Below, one piece after another: positions 1 to 8,055 of a stretch of DNA of 64,000 nucleotides; positions within the stretch are counted from its first letter, which is position 1, and each line of letters begins with the position of its first letter. The notes beneath the pieces are model-generated. The model saw only the letters and a program-made list of their open reading frames with translations, was not told where the DNA came from and did no database searches. Made by a program: the position numbers and the translations under genes. Source of the DNA: JBFLVU01 sp037444825 (GTDB lineage: Bacteria; Acidobacteriota; UBA4820; DSQY01); the NCBI GenBank assembly GCA_037444825.1, contig JBBILR010000011.1:1-64000 (forward strand), read 5' to 3'.

Positions 1-53
1 GACGCCCGCGAGCACGCTACGGCCCGTAGGTTCGAGTCCCCCCTTTCGCACCA
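1..53 (+). tRNA. 3' end of a tRNA, probably tRNA-Leu (partial)
   Basis: The first 53 bases end in a T-loop TTCGAGT, a C-rich T-stem strand, an acceptor 3' strand CTTTCGC, discriminator A and an encoded CCA. A73 and a long region before the T-loop, including a possible hairpin CTACG-GCC-CGTAG, point to a class II tRNA, most likely leucine. The 5' half and anticodon lie outside the window. Only part of the T-stem pairs well: GTAGG against CCCCC has two mismatches. The edge may therefore contain an error, so the identity is tentative. A tRNA-Leu just upstream of tig is, from memory, seen in other bacteria. Confidence 0.45.
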
Positions 54-66
54 GATGCTGGACCGT

Positions 67-84
67 CCCACCCGGTAGGGTGGG
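67..84 (+). terminator. Hairpin between tRNA and tig
   Basis: CCCACCC-GGTA-GGGTGGG forms a perfect 7-bp stem with a 4-base loop, 13 bases after the tRNA CCA end. No T-run follows, so it could be a tRNA 3' processing or termination structure, or simply a stable hairpin in the tig leader. Confidence 0.35.
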
Positions 85-184
85 GAAACGAACGACGCGT
101 GAAGGGCTGGGCGCCGGGGGGAATGCGGCGGGGCCAATGGCGACGGAGCCGGGCCGCGTGACCCCCCTCGAAACGGGAGACGAG

Positions 185-1468
185 ATGGAAATCGCCGAAA
201 AAGCGCGGGAAGGGTGCCAGAGGACCTTTTCGGTCACGATGGAATGGGAGCGCGTCGCCCCCCACTACGAGGGGGTGGTCAAGGCCGTCCGCGGACAGGC
301 CCGGCTTCCGGGCTTCCGTCCGGGGAAGGCCCCGGCGGCGCTGGTGAAGGCGCGGTTCGCGTCGGAGATCCGGGAGGAGGTTCTGGAGCGGATCCTTCCG
401 GCGGCCGCGGAGGAGACCCTGAAGCAGTTCGGCCTGGAGCCGGTGGTGGAACCCCGGGCCGCCGATACGCGCCTCGAGGAGGGTCAGCCCTTCACCTGCG
501 TGCTGAAGATCGAGGTGGCCCCGGAGTTCCCGGAGGTCACCGCCTCCGGGGTGGAGATCGCCTCCCCCAAGGTCGAGGTGAAGGAAGAGCAGGTGGAGAA
601 GGTTCTGGACTCCCTTCGGGAGCGGGCCGCCGTCATGAAGCCGGTGGAGGAGGCCGCCGAAGGAGACTACCTGGTCCTGTCCCAGAGGCGGGCGGGCCAG
701 GACAAGGAGCAGGAGGTCTTCCTGAGGGCCCTGCCCCAGAGCGACCATCCGGTGGAGCGCATCCTGTCCGGAAAAAAGGCCGGTGAGACCTTCGAAGTCG
801 AGGTGGCCCCGCCGGCCACCGAAAAAGAAGGGAAGAAAAGCCCCCTGGCCCCGGGAGCCTACTCCTTCACCGTGACCAAGGTGGTGCGGCGGGAGGTCCC
901 TCCCCGCTCGGACGACTTCGCCAAGGACCTGGGGGCGGAGAACCTCGAGGCCCTCAAGACCCGGATTCGCGAGGACCTGTTGGCCCAGGTCCAGCGGGAG
1001 GTGAAGGGCTTCCAGGAGAACCGCCTGCTGGAGAGCCTGCTGGAGAAGTACCCCGTCCCCCTGCCGCCGACGCTGGTGGACCGCCAGCTCCGGGAGGACC
1101 TGCAGGGCCTGGTGGAGGATTGGGAGCGGGAAGGCATGGGGGCCATGGCCCGAAAGGTGGACTGGAAGGAGATCGCCGATTCCCGCCGGCCCATCGCCGA
1201 GCGGAAGGTGGGGGCCTACTTCCTGCTGCGCCAGACGGCCGCCCGGAAGGGACTGGCCGCCACGGAGGAGGACGTGGACGCGTACTTCGCCGAGCTCGCC
1301 GCCGGCACCCGCCTCACCCCCGAAACCCTCAAGGCGCGGTACGCCAAGGAGGAGCGCCTGGACGACGTGAGGGACCTCATCGCCCGAAAGAAGGCGCTGG
1401 ACTTGCTTCTGAGCGAGGCTTCGGTTAGATTCGTCGAAGGGAAGCCCTCTGCCGAGGAGGAGGCCTAG
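185..1468 (+). CDS. tig: Trigger factor (ribosome-associated chaperone and prolyl isomerase)
   Basis: This is a 427-residue protein, the usual trigger-factor length. The N-terminal ribosome-binding domain carries the docking signature GFRPGKAP near residue 45. A short FKBP-like PPIase region follows (about 140-240), then the helical C-terminal chaperone domain. It binds at the ribosome exit tunnel and shields nascent chains. The ATG at 185 is chosen because GGGAG stands five bases upstream; the open frame runs further back to 80, but those 35 extra residues look nothing like the family. The TAG stop directly abuts the clpP ATG, so folding and ClpP proteolysis are made from one transcript. Confidence 0.95.
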   Translation: MEIAEKAREGCQRTFSVTMEWERVAPHYEGVVKAVRGQARLPGFRPGKAPAALVKARFASEIREEVLERILPAAAEETLKQFGLEPVVEPRAADTRLEEGQPFTCVLKIEVAPEFPEVTASGVEIASPKVEVKEEQVEKVLDSLRERAAVMKPVEEAAEGDYLVLSQRRAGQDKEQEVFLRALPQSDHPVERILSGKKAGETFEVEVAPPATEKEGKKSPLAPGAYSFTVTKVVRREVPPRSDDFAKDLGAENLEALKTRIREDLLAQVQREVKGFQENRLLESLLEKYPVPLPPTLVDRQLREDLQGLVEDWEREGMGAMARKVDWKEIADSRRPIAERKVGAYFLLRQTAARKGLAATEEDVDAYFAELAAGTRLTPETLKARYAKEERLDDVRDLIARKKALDLLLSEASVRFVEGKPSAEEEA

Positions 1469-2062
1469 ATGCCGCTCATCCCCTTCGTGGTGGAACAGAC
1501 CAACCGCGGGGAGCGCTCGTACGACATCTATTCGAGGCTCCTCAAAGACCACATCATCTTCGTCGGGGAGGCCATCGACGACCACCTGGCCAACCTGGTG
1601 ATCGCCCAGCTCCTCTTCCTGGAGGCGGAGGACCCCACCCGGGACATCTGGCTGTACATCAACAGCCCCGGGGGGTACATCACGGCGGGCCTGGCCATCT
1701 ACGACACCATGCAGTTCGTCAAGCCCGACATCAACACCGTCTGCATCGGGCAGGCCTCCTCCATGGGGGCCCTGCTCCTGGCGGCGGGGACGAAGGGGAA
1801 GCGGTTCGCCCTCCCCAACGCCACCGTCATGATCCACCAGCCCCTGGGGGGCGCCGAGGGACAGGCCACGGACGTGGAGATCCGCACCCGCCACCTCCTG
1901 GCCACCCGCGAGCGCCTCTACGAGATCCTGGCCCGGCACACGGGGAGGACCCTGGAGGAGATCCGCCGGGACTGCGAGCGGGACAACTTCATGACCGCCG
2001 AGCAGGCGGTGGCGTACGGCCTCGTCGACAAGATCCTGCTTCACCACGGGGCGGCGAAATAA
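1469..2062 (+). CDS. clpP: ATP-dependent Clp protease proteolytic subunit
   Basis: ClpP is the barrel-shaped serine peptidase that works with ClpX. The 197 residues include the nucleophile context GQASSMGA (Ser98) and the histidine context MIHQPLGG (His123), with the catalytic Asp expected near 172. The N-terminus lacks a long propeptide. The start directly follows the tig stop, and its ribosome-binding site GAGGAGG lies inside the tig 3' end, which implies translational coupling. clpX follows after 55 bases. The order tig-clpP-clpX-lon is a widely conserved bacterial cluster. Confidence 0.97.
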   Translation: MPLIPFVVEQTNRGERSYDIYSRLLKDHIIFVGEAIDDHLANLVIAQLLFLEAEDPTRDIWLYINSPGGYITAGLAIYDTMQFVKPDINTVCIGQASSMGALLLAAGTKGKRFALPNATVMIHQPLGGAEGQATDVEIRTRHLLATRERLYEILARHTGRTLEEIRRDCERDNFMTAEQAVAYGLVDKILLHHGAAK

Positions 2063-2117
2063 CTGGCGCGCCGTTTGCATTCCAGCGGGGAGGGGATGGC
2101 CCCCCGGAGGAAGCCCC

Positions 2118-3350
2118 ATGAGCCGATCGTACGGTGACAACGAACTCCGTTGCAGCTTCTGCAACAGGCCCCAGCGGGAGGTGAAGAAACTCATCGCCGG
2201 CCCCAGCGTGTACATCTGCAACGAGTGCGTGGAGACCTGCAACGAGATCCTCGCCGAGGACGTGGAGAAGGAGGATCGCGGCAAGAGCCCCCTCCCCAAG
2301 CCCCGGGAGATCAAGGCCTTCCTCGATGAGTACGTGGTGGGCCAGGAATCGGCCAAGAAGCGGATCTCCGTGGCCGTCTACAACCACTACCGGAGGACCC
2401 AGCCGGCCGCCCGGCGGGGCGACGTGGAGATCCAGAAGTCCAACATCCTCCTCATCGGCCCAACGGGCACGGGAAAGACCCTCCTGGCCCAGACGCTGGC
2501 CCGGCTCCTCCGCGTTCCCTTCGCCATCGCCGACGCCACCACCCTCACCGAGGCCGGCTACGTGGGCGAGGACGTGGAGAACATCCTGCTGAAGCTCCTG
2601 CAGAACGCCGACGGGGACCGGGCGAGGGCCGAGCGGGGCATCGTCTACATCGACGAGATCGACAAGATCGCGCGGAAGGGCGAGAACCCCTCCATCACCC
2701 GGGACGTCTCCGGGGAGGGGGTCCAGCAGGCCCTCCTCAAGATCCTCGAGGGGACCGTGGCCAACGTGCCCCCCCAGGGGGGGCGGAAACACCCCCACCA
2801 GGAGTTCATCCAGATCGACACCACCAACATCCTCTTCATCTGCGGCGGGGCCTTCGTGGGCCTGGAGAAGATCGTGGAGCGCCGTCTCCACAAGTCCTCC
2901 ATCGGCTACGGGGGGGTCCCCCAGGAGAAGGAGAGCTCCGGCACCGACCGCCTTCTGGCCCAGGTCCAGCCCCAAGACCTCATCAAGTACGGGATGATCC
3001 CGGAGTTCGTGGGCCGGGTGCCGGTGGTGGCCAGCCTCCAGGAGCTGGACCTCCACGCCCTGACGGTGATCCTCACGGAGCCCCGAAACGCCCTGGTCAA
3101 ACAGTACGAGAAGATCTTCGAGATGGAGGGGGTCAAGCTGACCTTCACCCAGGAGGCCGTGGAGGAGATCGCCCGGATGGCCATCAGCCGCGGCGTGGGG
3201 GCCCGAGGGCTCCGCATCATCATGGAAGACCTCATGCTCGACCTCATGTACGAGATCCCCTCCCAGAAGGCCATCAAAGAGGTGGTCATCACCAAGGACG
3301 TGGTGCTCTCCAGCGCCAAGCCCATCATGCTGATGGAAAACGCGGGCTGA
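2118..3350 (+). CDS. clpX: ATP-dependent Clp protease ATP-binding subunit ClpX
   Basis: ClpX unfolds tagged proteins and feeds them to ClpP. The 410 residues show the N-terminal C4 zinc finger (Cys12, 15, 34, 37), Walker A GPTGTGKT near 114, the GYVGED pore loop, Walker B VYIDEID near 176, the RKH loop and the C-terminal sensor-2 helix (GARGLR). One detail is unusual: the ClpP-docking tripeptide, IGF in E. coli and B. subtilis, reads IGY at about 262-264, a conservative change. The gene lies 55 bases after clpP with a GGAGGAAG-type ribosome-binding site. Confidence 0.97.
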   Translation: MSRSYGDNELRCSFCNRPQREVKKLIAGPSVYICNECVETCNEILAEDVEKEDRGKSPLPKPREIKAFLDEYVVGQESAKKRISVAVYNHYRRTQPAARRGDVEIQKSNILLIGPTGTGKTLLAQTLARLLRVPFAIADATTLTEAGYVGEDVENILLKLLQNADGDRARAERGIVYIDEIDKIARKGENPSITRDVSGEGVQQALLKILEGTVANVPPQGGRKHPHQEFIQIDTTNILFICGGAFVGLEKIVERRLHKSSIGYGGVPQEKESSGTDRLLAQVQPQDLIKYGMIPEFVGRVPVVASLQELDLHALTVILTEPRNALVKQYEKIFEMEGVKLTFTQEAVEEIARMAISRGVGARGLRIIMEDLMLDLMYEIPSQKAIKEVVITKDVVLSSAKPIMLMENAG

Positions 3351-3375
3351 GGCCCGACGACGAGAAGGAATACCC

Positions 3376-5784
3376 ATGGAATCGTCTTTCCCCCCGGCCC
3401 GGGCGGGAGCCCTTGCCCCGGTTTACCCCCTGATCACCCTGCGGGACCTGGTGATCCCGCCCCATTCCGTGCGGCCCTTCGTGGTGGGGCGGCCCTCCTC
3501 GGTGGCCTCCGTCAACGCCGCCCTGGAGGGGGACGGCCGGGTCTTTCTCCTCCTCCAGCGGGACCCCCGGCGGGAGGACCCCCATCCCGACGAGATGTTC
3601 CGGGTGGGGGTGGTGGCCAACATCCTGCAGTCCGTGGGCCTTCCCAACGGCCATTTCAAGGTGGTCGTGGAGGGGCTCTACCGGGGCGAGGTGGTGGACT
3701 TCCTCCTCGACGGCCCCGTCCACCACGTCTCCATCCGGCCCCTTCCCGACGGGGAGGCGGACGCCAAGGCGGAGTCCCTGGCCCTGGACCTGGTCCGGCG
3801 CTTCGAGGCGGAGAAGCGGAAGACCCCCAACCTCTTCGGAGGCATTTCCCTCTCCTCGCTGAACCCCGAGGACCCGCCCCGCTTCGCCGACCAGATCGCC
3901 TCCCTGCTCTCCTCCCCGGCGGAGATGAAGCAGAAGGTCCTGGAGGCGCTGGACGGCGCCGAACGGCTGGCCCTGGTCCGCAAGCTCTTCCTCGCGGAGG
4001 TGGCCCAGATCACCCTGGACCAGCAACTCAACCGGGAGGTGGAGAAGCAGATCGAAAAGACCCAGAAGGAGTACTTCCTCAACGAGAAGATGAAGCTCAT
4101 CCGGAAGGAACTGGGACGGGAGGACTCCGCCGGGGAGCTGGAGGAGCTTCGGGAGCGCATCGAGAAGGCCGGCATGCCCGAGGGAGCCAAGGAGAGGGCC
4201 CTCTCGGAGCTGAAGCGGCTGGAGGTGATGCCGCCGGTCTCCGCCGAGGCCACCGTCTCCCGCTCCTACATCGAATGGCTTCTCGGGCTGCCGTGGAGCC
4301 AGGAGACCAAGGACCGCCTGGACATCCGAAGGGCGGAGAAGATCCTCGACGAGGACCACTACGGGCTCCAGAAGGTGAAGGAGAGGATCCTGGAGTTCCT
4401 CTCGGTGCGCCAGCTCACCAAGGACGCCAAGGGGAGCATCCTCTGCTTCGTGGGCCCTCCCGGCGTGGGGAAGACCAGCGTGGCGCGGTCCATCGCGAGG
4501 AGCATGGGGAGGGAGTTCGTCCGCCTCTCCCTGGGCGGCGTCCACGACGAGGCGGAGATCAAGGGCCACCGCCGGACGTACATCGGCGCCTTCCCGGGGC
4601 AGATCATCCAGCTCCTCAAGCGTGCCCAGAGCCGCAACCCCCTCTTCCTCCTGGACGAGATCGACAAGCTGGGGGCGGACTACCGCGGGGATCCGGCCTC
4701 GGCCCTCCTGGAGGTCCTGGACCCCGAGCAGAACCACGCCTTCCTCGACCACTACATCGACGTGCCCTTCGATTTGAGCCGGGTCTTTTTCGTCACCACC
4801 GCCAACGTGACCCACACCATCCCGCCGGCCCTTCTGGACCGCCTGGAGGTGATCTCCTTCACGGGGTACACCCTGCCGGAAAAGCGGGCCATCGCCGAAG
4901 GCTACCTCGTCCCGAAGCAGACGAAGGCCCACGGCCTCCGAAAGGGGGAGGTCACCTTCACCGAGGAGGGTCTGGACTTCCTCATCGACGGCTACACCCG
5001 GGAAGCGGGGGTCCGGAACCTGGAGCGGGAGATCGCCTCCCTCTGCCGGAAGGTGGCCCATAGGGTGGTGAAGGAGCGGCGCCGGGCCCGGGAGGTCCTC
5101 ACCCCCGAGCGGGTGGAGGCTCTCTTGGGGGTCCCCCGGTACAAGGAACGGAAGATCCTCCAGGGCGACGAGGTGGGGGTGGCCGTGGGGCTGGCCTGGA
5201 CCCAGGCCGGGGGCGACATCCTCCTCGTGGAAGCGAGCCTCATGCCGGGCAAGGGGAACCTCACCCTGACGGGCCAGCTCGGCGACGTGATGCAGGAAAG
5301 CGCGCGTGCCGCCTTCTCCTACATCCGGGGTCAGTCCTCCCGCCTGGACCTGAAACCCTCCCTCCACGCCGAGAGCGACGTCCACGTCCACGTTCCGGAG
5401 GGGGCCATCCCCAAGGACGGTCCCTCCGCCGGCGTGGCGCTGGCCGCCGCCCTGGTGTCGGCCTTCACGGGGATTCCCGTGCGCCACGACGTGGCCATGA
5501 CCGGCGAGGTGACCCTCCGGGGGAAGGTCCTGCCCGTGGGGGGCCTCAAGGAGAAGATCCTGGCCGCCCGGCAGCACGACCTGGCGGAGGTGATCCTGCC
5601 GGCCGACAACCGGAAGGACCTCCTGGAGATCCCGGAGGACCTGCGGAAGGGGCTCCGCTTCACCCTCGTCCAGTCGCTGGAGGAACTCTTCCGGGCGGCG
5701 CTGGCCGCCGACCCCTTCCAGAAACGGGGAGTGCCTCTGGTGATGGAGCACCCCGAGGGGGCGCGCCCCGAAAAGGCTCCGTGA
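3376..5784 (+). CDS. lon: ATP-dependent Lon protease (LonA type)
   Basis: Lon degrades misfolded and regulatory proteins in the cytoplasm. The 802-residue protein has the N-terminal LAN substrate domain (about 15-215), a helical linker, an AAA+ module with Walker A GPPGVGKT near 361 and Walker B LFLLDEIDK, and a C-terminal protease domain. That domain holds catalytic Ser in KDGPSAG near 685 and Lys in GGLKEK near 725. It begins 25 bases after clpX with the ribosome-binding sequence GAAGGAA. All catalytic features are intact and the length is typical. Confidence 0.97.
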   Translation: MESSFPPARAGALAPVYPLITLRDLVIPPHSVRPFVVGRPSSVASVNAALEGDGRVFLLLQRDPRREDPHPDEMFRVGVVANILQSVGLPNGHFKVVVEGLYRGEVVDFLLDGPVHHVSIRPLPDGEADAKAESLALDLVRRFEAEKRKTPNLFGGISLSSLNPEDPPRFADQIASLLSSPAEMKQKVLEALDGAERLALVRKLFLAEVAQITLDQQLNREVEKQIEKTQKEYFLNEKMKLIRKELGREDSAGELEELRERIEKAGMPEGAKERALSELKRLEVMPPVSAEATVSRSYIEWLLGLPWSQETKDRLDIRRAEKILDEDHYGLQKVKERILEFLSVRQLTKDAKGSILCFVGPPGVGKTSVARSIARSMGREFVRLSLGGVHDEAEIKGHRRTYIGAFPGQIIQLLKRAQSRNPLFLLDEIDKLGADYRGDPASALLEVLDPEQNHAFLDHYIDVPFDLSRVFFVTTANVTHTIPPALLDRLEVISFTGYTLPEKRAIAEGYLVPKQTKAHGLRKGEVTFTEEGLDFLIDGYTREAGVRNLEREIASLCRKVAHRVVKERRRAREVLTPERVEALLGVPRYKERKILQGDEVGVAVGLAWTQAGGDILLVEASLMPGKGNLTLTGQLGDVMQESARAAFSYIRGQSSRLDLKPSLHAESDVHVHVPEGAIPKDGPSAGVALAAALVSAFTGIPVRHDVAMTGEVTLRGKVLPVGGLKEKILAARQHDLAEVILPADNRKDLLEIPEDLRKGLRFTLVQSLEELFRAALAADPFQKRGVPLVMEHPEGARPEKAP

Positions 5785-5834
5785 ACGGACCGGGCCCTGC
5801 AACCTTGCGCGGGAGATGAAGGGGGGCAAGAAGG

Positions 5835-6425
5835 GTGAAGACGCCGGTGGTGGAGGTGGAGCGGGTCTGCACGGCTCCTTCCCACCTGCCGCCCAGGACC
5901 GGGCCCGAGGTGGCGGTGGTGGGGCGCTCCAACGTGGGGAAGTCCACCTTGCTGAACGCGCTCCTCGGGCGGCCCAACCTGTTGCGGACCAGCCGGACGC
6001 CGGGCCGGACGCAGGCGGTGATCTTCGTGAGGGTGGGGGAGAAGGGCTACCTGGTGGACCTGCCCGGGTACGGGTTCGCCAAGGTCCCCCTCGAAGTGAA
6101 GAGATCCTGGGCGGGACTGGTGAACGGCTACCTGGAGAGCCGGAAAGGCCAGTCGGCCCTCTTGCTCATCGACGTGAGACGGGAACCGGGTGAAGAAGAA
6201 CGACGACTCATGGAATGGTTCAGGAGGTACGAATGGACCGTACGGGTGGTCCTGACGAAGTCGGACAAGCTCCCCAGGGGAAAGAGAGCGCTGGCGGCGA
6301 AGGCGGCGGCGAAGGCGCTCGGGCTGGAAACGGGAATGGAGCCGCTCCTCATCTCGGCGGTAACGGGGGAAGGCCTCAAGGCCCTCCGCGCCATCGTGGA
6401 AAGGAGCATGGAGAGGCGCCCATGA
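5835..6425 (+). CDS. engB: Ribosome biogenesis GTP-binding protein EngB (YsxC/YihA)
   Basis: This 196-residue GTPase belongs to the TrmE-Era-EngA-EngB family and acts in large-subunit assembly. Visible G motifs are G1 GRSNVGKST (30-38), G3 DLPGYGF, G4 TKSD and G5 SAVTG. The start is GTG at 5835, preceded by the A/G-rich tract GGGGGGCAAGAAG; the nearby ATG at 5816 is in another frame. The stop TGA overlaps the rho ATG as ATGA. lon-engB adjacency is common in bacteria. Confidence 0.95.
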   Translation: MKTPVVEVERVCTAPSHLPPRTGPEVAVVGRSNVGKSTLLNALLGRPNLLRTSRTPGRTQAVIFVRVGEKGYLVDLPGYGFAKVPLEVKRSWAGLVNGYLESRKGQSALLLIDVRREPGEEERRLMEWFRRYEWTVRVVLTKSDKLPRGKRALAAKAAAKALGLETGMEPLLISAVTGEGLKALRAIVERSMERRP

Positions 6426-7696
6426 ACAAGGGAAGAACGGAAAACCTCGACCTGGCCAAACTCCACGACATGAGTCCCCAGGAGTTGATCAAGCTGGCCA
6501 AGGAGTACGAGATCGAGAACCTCTCCTCCCTGAAGCGCCAGGAGCTCATCTTCCAGGTTCTCAAGTCCCAGGCCGAGGCCAACGGCTTCATCTTCGCCGA
6601 GGGGGTGCTGGAGATCCTCCAGGACGGCTTCGGCTTCCTCCGCGCCCCGGAGTACAACTACCTGCCCGGTCCCGACGACATCTACGTCAGCCCCTCCCAG
6701 ATCAAGAAGTTCGGCCTGAGGACGGGGGACACCATCTCGGGGCAGGTGCGCCCGCCGAAGGAGGGGGAGAAGTACTTCGCCCTCATCAAGGTGGACGCCA
6801 TCAACTTCGAGTCCCCGGTGAAGACGCGGGACCGGATGTGGTTCGACGCCCTCACCCCCATCTACCCCAACCGGAGGATCAAGCTGGAGACGACGCGGCA
6901 GGCCCTGTCGGGGAGGGTGCTGGACCTCGTCACCCCCATCGGCTTCGGCCAGCGCGGCCTCATCGTGGCCCCGCCGCGAACGGGCAAGACCATGCTCCTC
7001 CAGGCCATCGCCCACGCCATCACCGCCAACCACCCCGACGCCTACCTCCTGGTCCTCCTCATCGACGAGCGGCCGGAGGAGGTCACGGACATGCAGCGCT
7101 CCGTGAAGGGGGAGGTGCAGGCCTCCACCTTCGACGAGCCCCCCACCCGCCACGTGCAAGTGGCCGAGATGGTCATGGAGAAGGCCAAGCGCCTGGTGGA
7201 GCTGGGCCGGGACGTGGTGATCCTCCTCGACTCCATCACCAGGATGGCGCGGGCTTACAACACGGTGACCCCGCCCTCGGGGCGGGTCCTCTCCGGAGGC
7301 CTCGACGCCAACGCCCTCCAGAAGCCCAAGCGCTTTTTCGGCGCGGCGCGCAACATCGAGGAGGGCGGCTCCCTCACCATCATCGCCACCGCCCTCATCG
7401 ACACCGGTTCCCGCATGGACGACGTCATCTTCGAGGAGTTCAAGGGGACCGGCAACATGGAGATCCACCTCGACCGCAAGCTGGTGGACAAGCGCGTCTT
7501 CCCGGCCATCGACATCAACAAGTCCGGCACGCGGAAGGAAGAGCTCCTCACCAGCGAGTTCGAGCTGAACCGCATGTGGATCCTCCGCAAGATCCTCAAC
7601 CCGCTCTCCACCGTGGAGGCCATGGAGCTCCTCATCGGGAAGCTGAGCGAGTTCGAGTCCAACGAAGCCTTTTTGAAGGGCCTCTCCGGCGGCTGA
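6422..7696 (+). CDS. rho: Transcription termination factor Rho
   Basis: Rho is a hexameric RNA-dependent helicase that ends transcription. The 424 residues show an N-terminal helical domain, a cold-shock-like RNA-binding domain (DGFGFLR, about 65-130) and a RecA-type ATPase with Walker A APPRTGKT near 183 and the motif VILLDSITR. The Q-loop and R-loop region DTGSRMDD is also present. The ATG at 6422 overlaps the engB stop by four bases, which fixes the start; longer in-frame extensions upstream only read through engB. An intrinsic terminator follows 73 bases downstream. Confidence 0.97.
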   Translation: MNKGRTENLDLAKLHDMSPQELIKLAKEYEIENLSSLKRQELIFQVLKSQAEANGFIFAEGVLEILQDGFGFLRAPEYNYLPGPDDIYVSPSQIKKFGLRTGDTISGQVRPPKEGEKYFALIKVDAINFESPVKTRDRMWFDALTPIYPNRRIKLETTRQALSGRVLDLVTPIGFGQRGLIVAPPRTGKTMLLQAIAHAITANHPDAYLLVLLIDERPEEVTDMQRSVKGEVQASTFDEPPTRHVQVAEMVMEKAKRLVELGRDVVILLDSITRMARAYNTVTPPSGRVLSGGLDANALQKPKRFFGAARNIEEGGSLTIIATALIDTGSRMDDVIFEEFKGTGNMEIHLDRKLVDKRVFPAIDINKSGTRKEELLTSEFELNRMWILRKILNPLSTVEAMELLIGKLSEFESNEAFLKGLSGG

Positions 7697-7768
7697 GGCC
7701 GGCGGGGAACCGCCTGGCCGGGCGGTTCTTCCGACGAGGAGCCGACCCGCACCCCCCGAAGCGAGGAA

Positions 7769-7808
7769 GGGGCCCGCGCCGCACGAGAAGGCGCAGGGCC
7801 CCTTTCTT
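7769..7808 (+). terminator. Rho-independent terminator after rho
   Basis: GGGGCCCGCGCC pairs with GGCGC(A)GGGCCCC (one bulged A) around a 9-base loop and is followed by TTTCTT. It closes the tig-clpP-clpX-lon-engB-rho unit. The stretch from here to the promoter at 7984 is GC-rich and I see no gene in it. Confidence 0.7.
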
Positions 7809-7983
7809 ACGGGGGCAGCTTTTTCCGGCACCGCCGCCGCGCCGGCCCTCTTCCCCGCCCCCTGGGTTCGAAGCCGTGCCTTCCCCCGAGGGGGAGGAGG
7901 GGCCCGCGCCTTTTCCCCCCGAGGAAGCCCCGAAGCTCGGGAGGGGAGGGGGGTCCGGTCCTCGCCCCCTTCCGGCGGGGGGG

Positions 7984-8012
7984 TTGACATATCCCGAGCG
8001 CCCCGCTATGAT
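7984..8012 (+). promoter_or_regulatory. Strong sigma-70 promoter
   Basis: A consensus -35 TTGACA (7984-7989) and a -10 TATGAT (8007-8012) are separated by exactly 17 bases. It is the best promoter in the window and lies 44 bases upstream of the start codon at 8056. Transcription should begin near 8019. Confidence 0.8.
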
Positions 8013-8020
8013 TTTTTATC

Positions 8021-8034
8021 TGAGCATATGCTCA
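8021..8034 (+). promoter_or_regulatory. Perfect 14-bp palindromic operator at the transcription start
   Basis: TGAGCATATGCTCA is a perfect inverted repeat that begins about two bases after the predicted +1 of the promoter at 7984-8012. This is the classic position for a repressor dimer. No regulator gene lies nearby, so the binding protein is unknown. Confidence 0.65.
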
Positions 8035-8055
8035 GTAATAGAAAGGAGGATCGGT

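Noticed and set aside
80..184. N-terminal extension of trigger factor from ATG 80
   Set aside because: No ribosome-binding site is present and the residues are unlike the family; ATG 185 has GGGAG at proper spacing.
17..2356. A 779-residue open frame on the minus strand across tig, clpP and clpX
   Set aside because: It is a GC-driven shadow of three certain genes, with low-complexity His/Leu/Gly composition and no recognisable domain.
6215..6421. Upstream extension of the rho frame
   Set aside because: It lies inside engB in another frame; the ATGA overlap at 6422 gives the normal Rho N-terminus.
8008..8055. Earlier in-frame ATG for the barrel gene at 8008
   Set aside because: It falls inside the -10 box; ATG 8056 has a consensus ribosome-binding site and begins a proper signal peptide.
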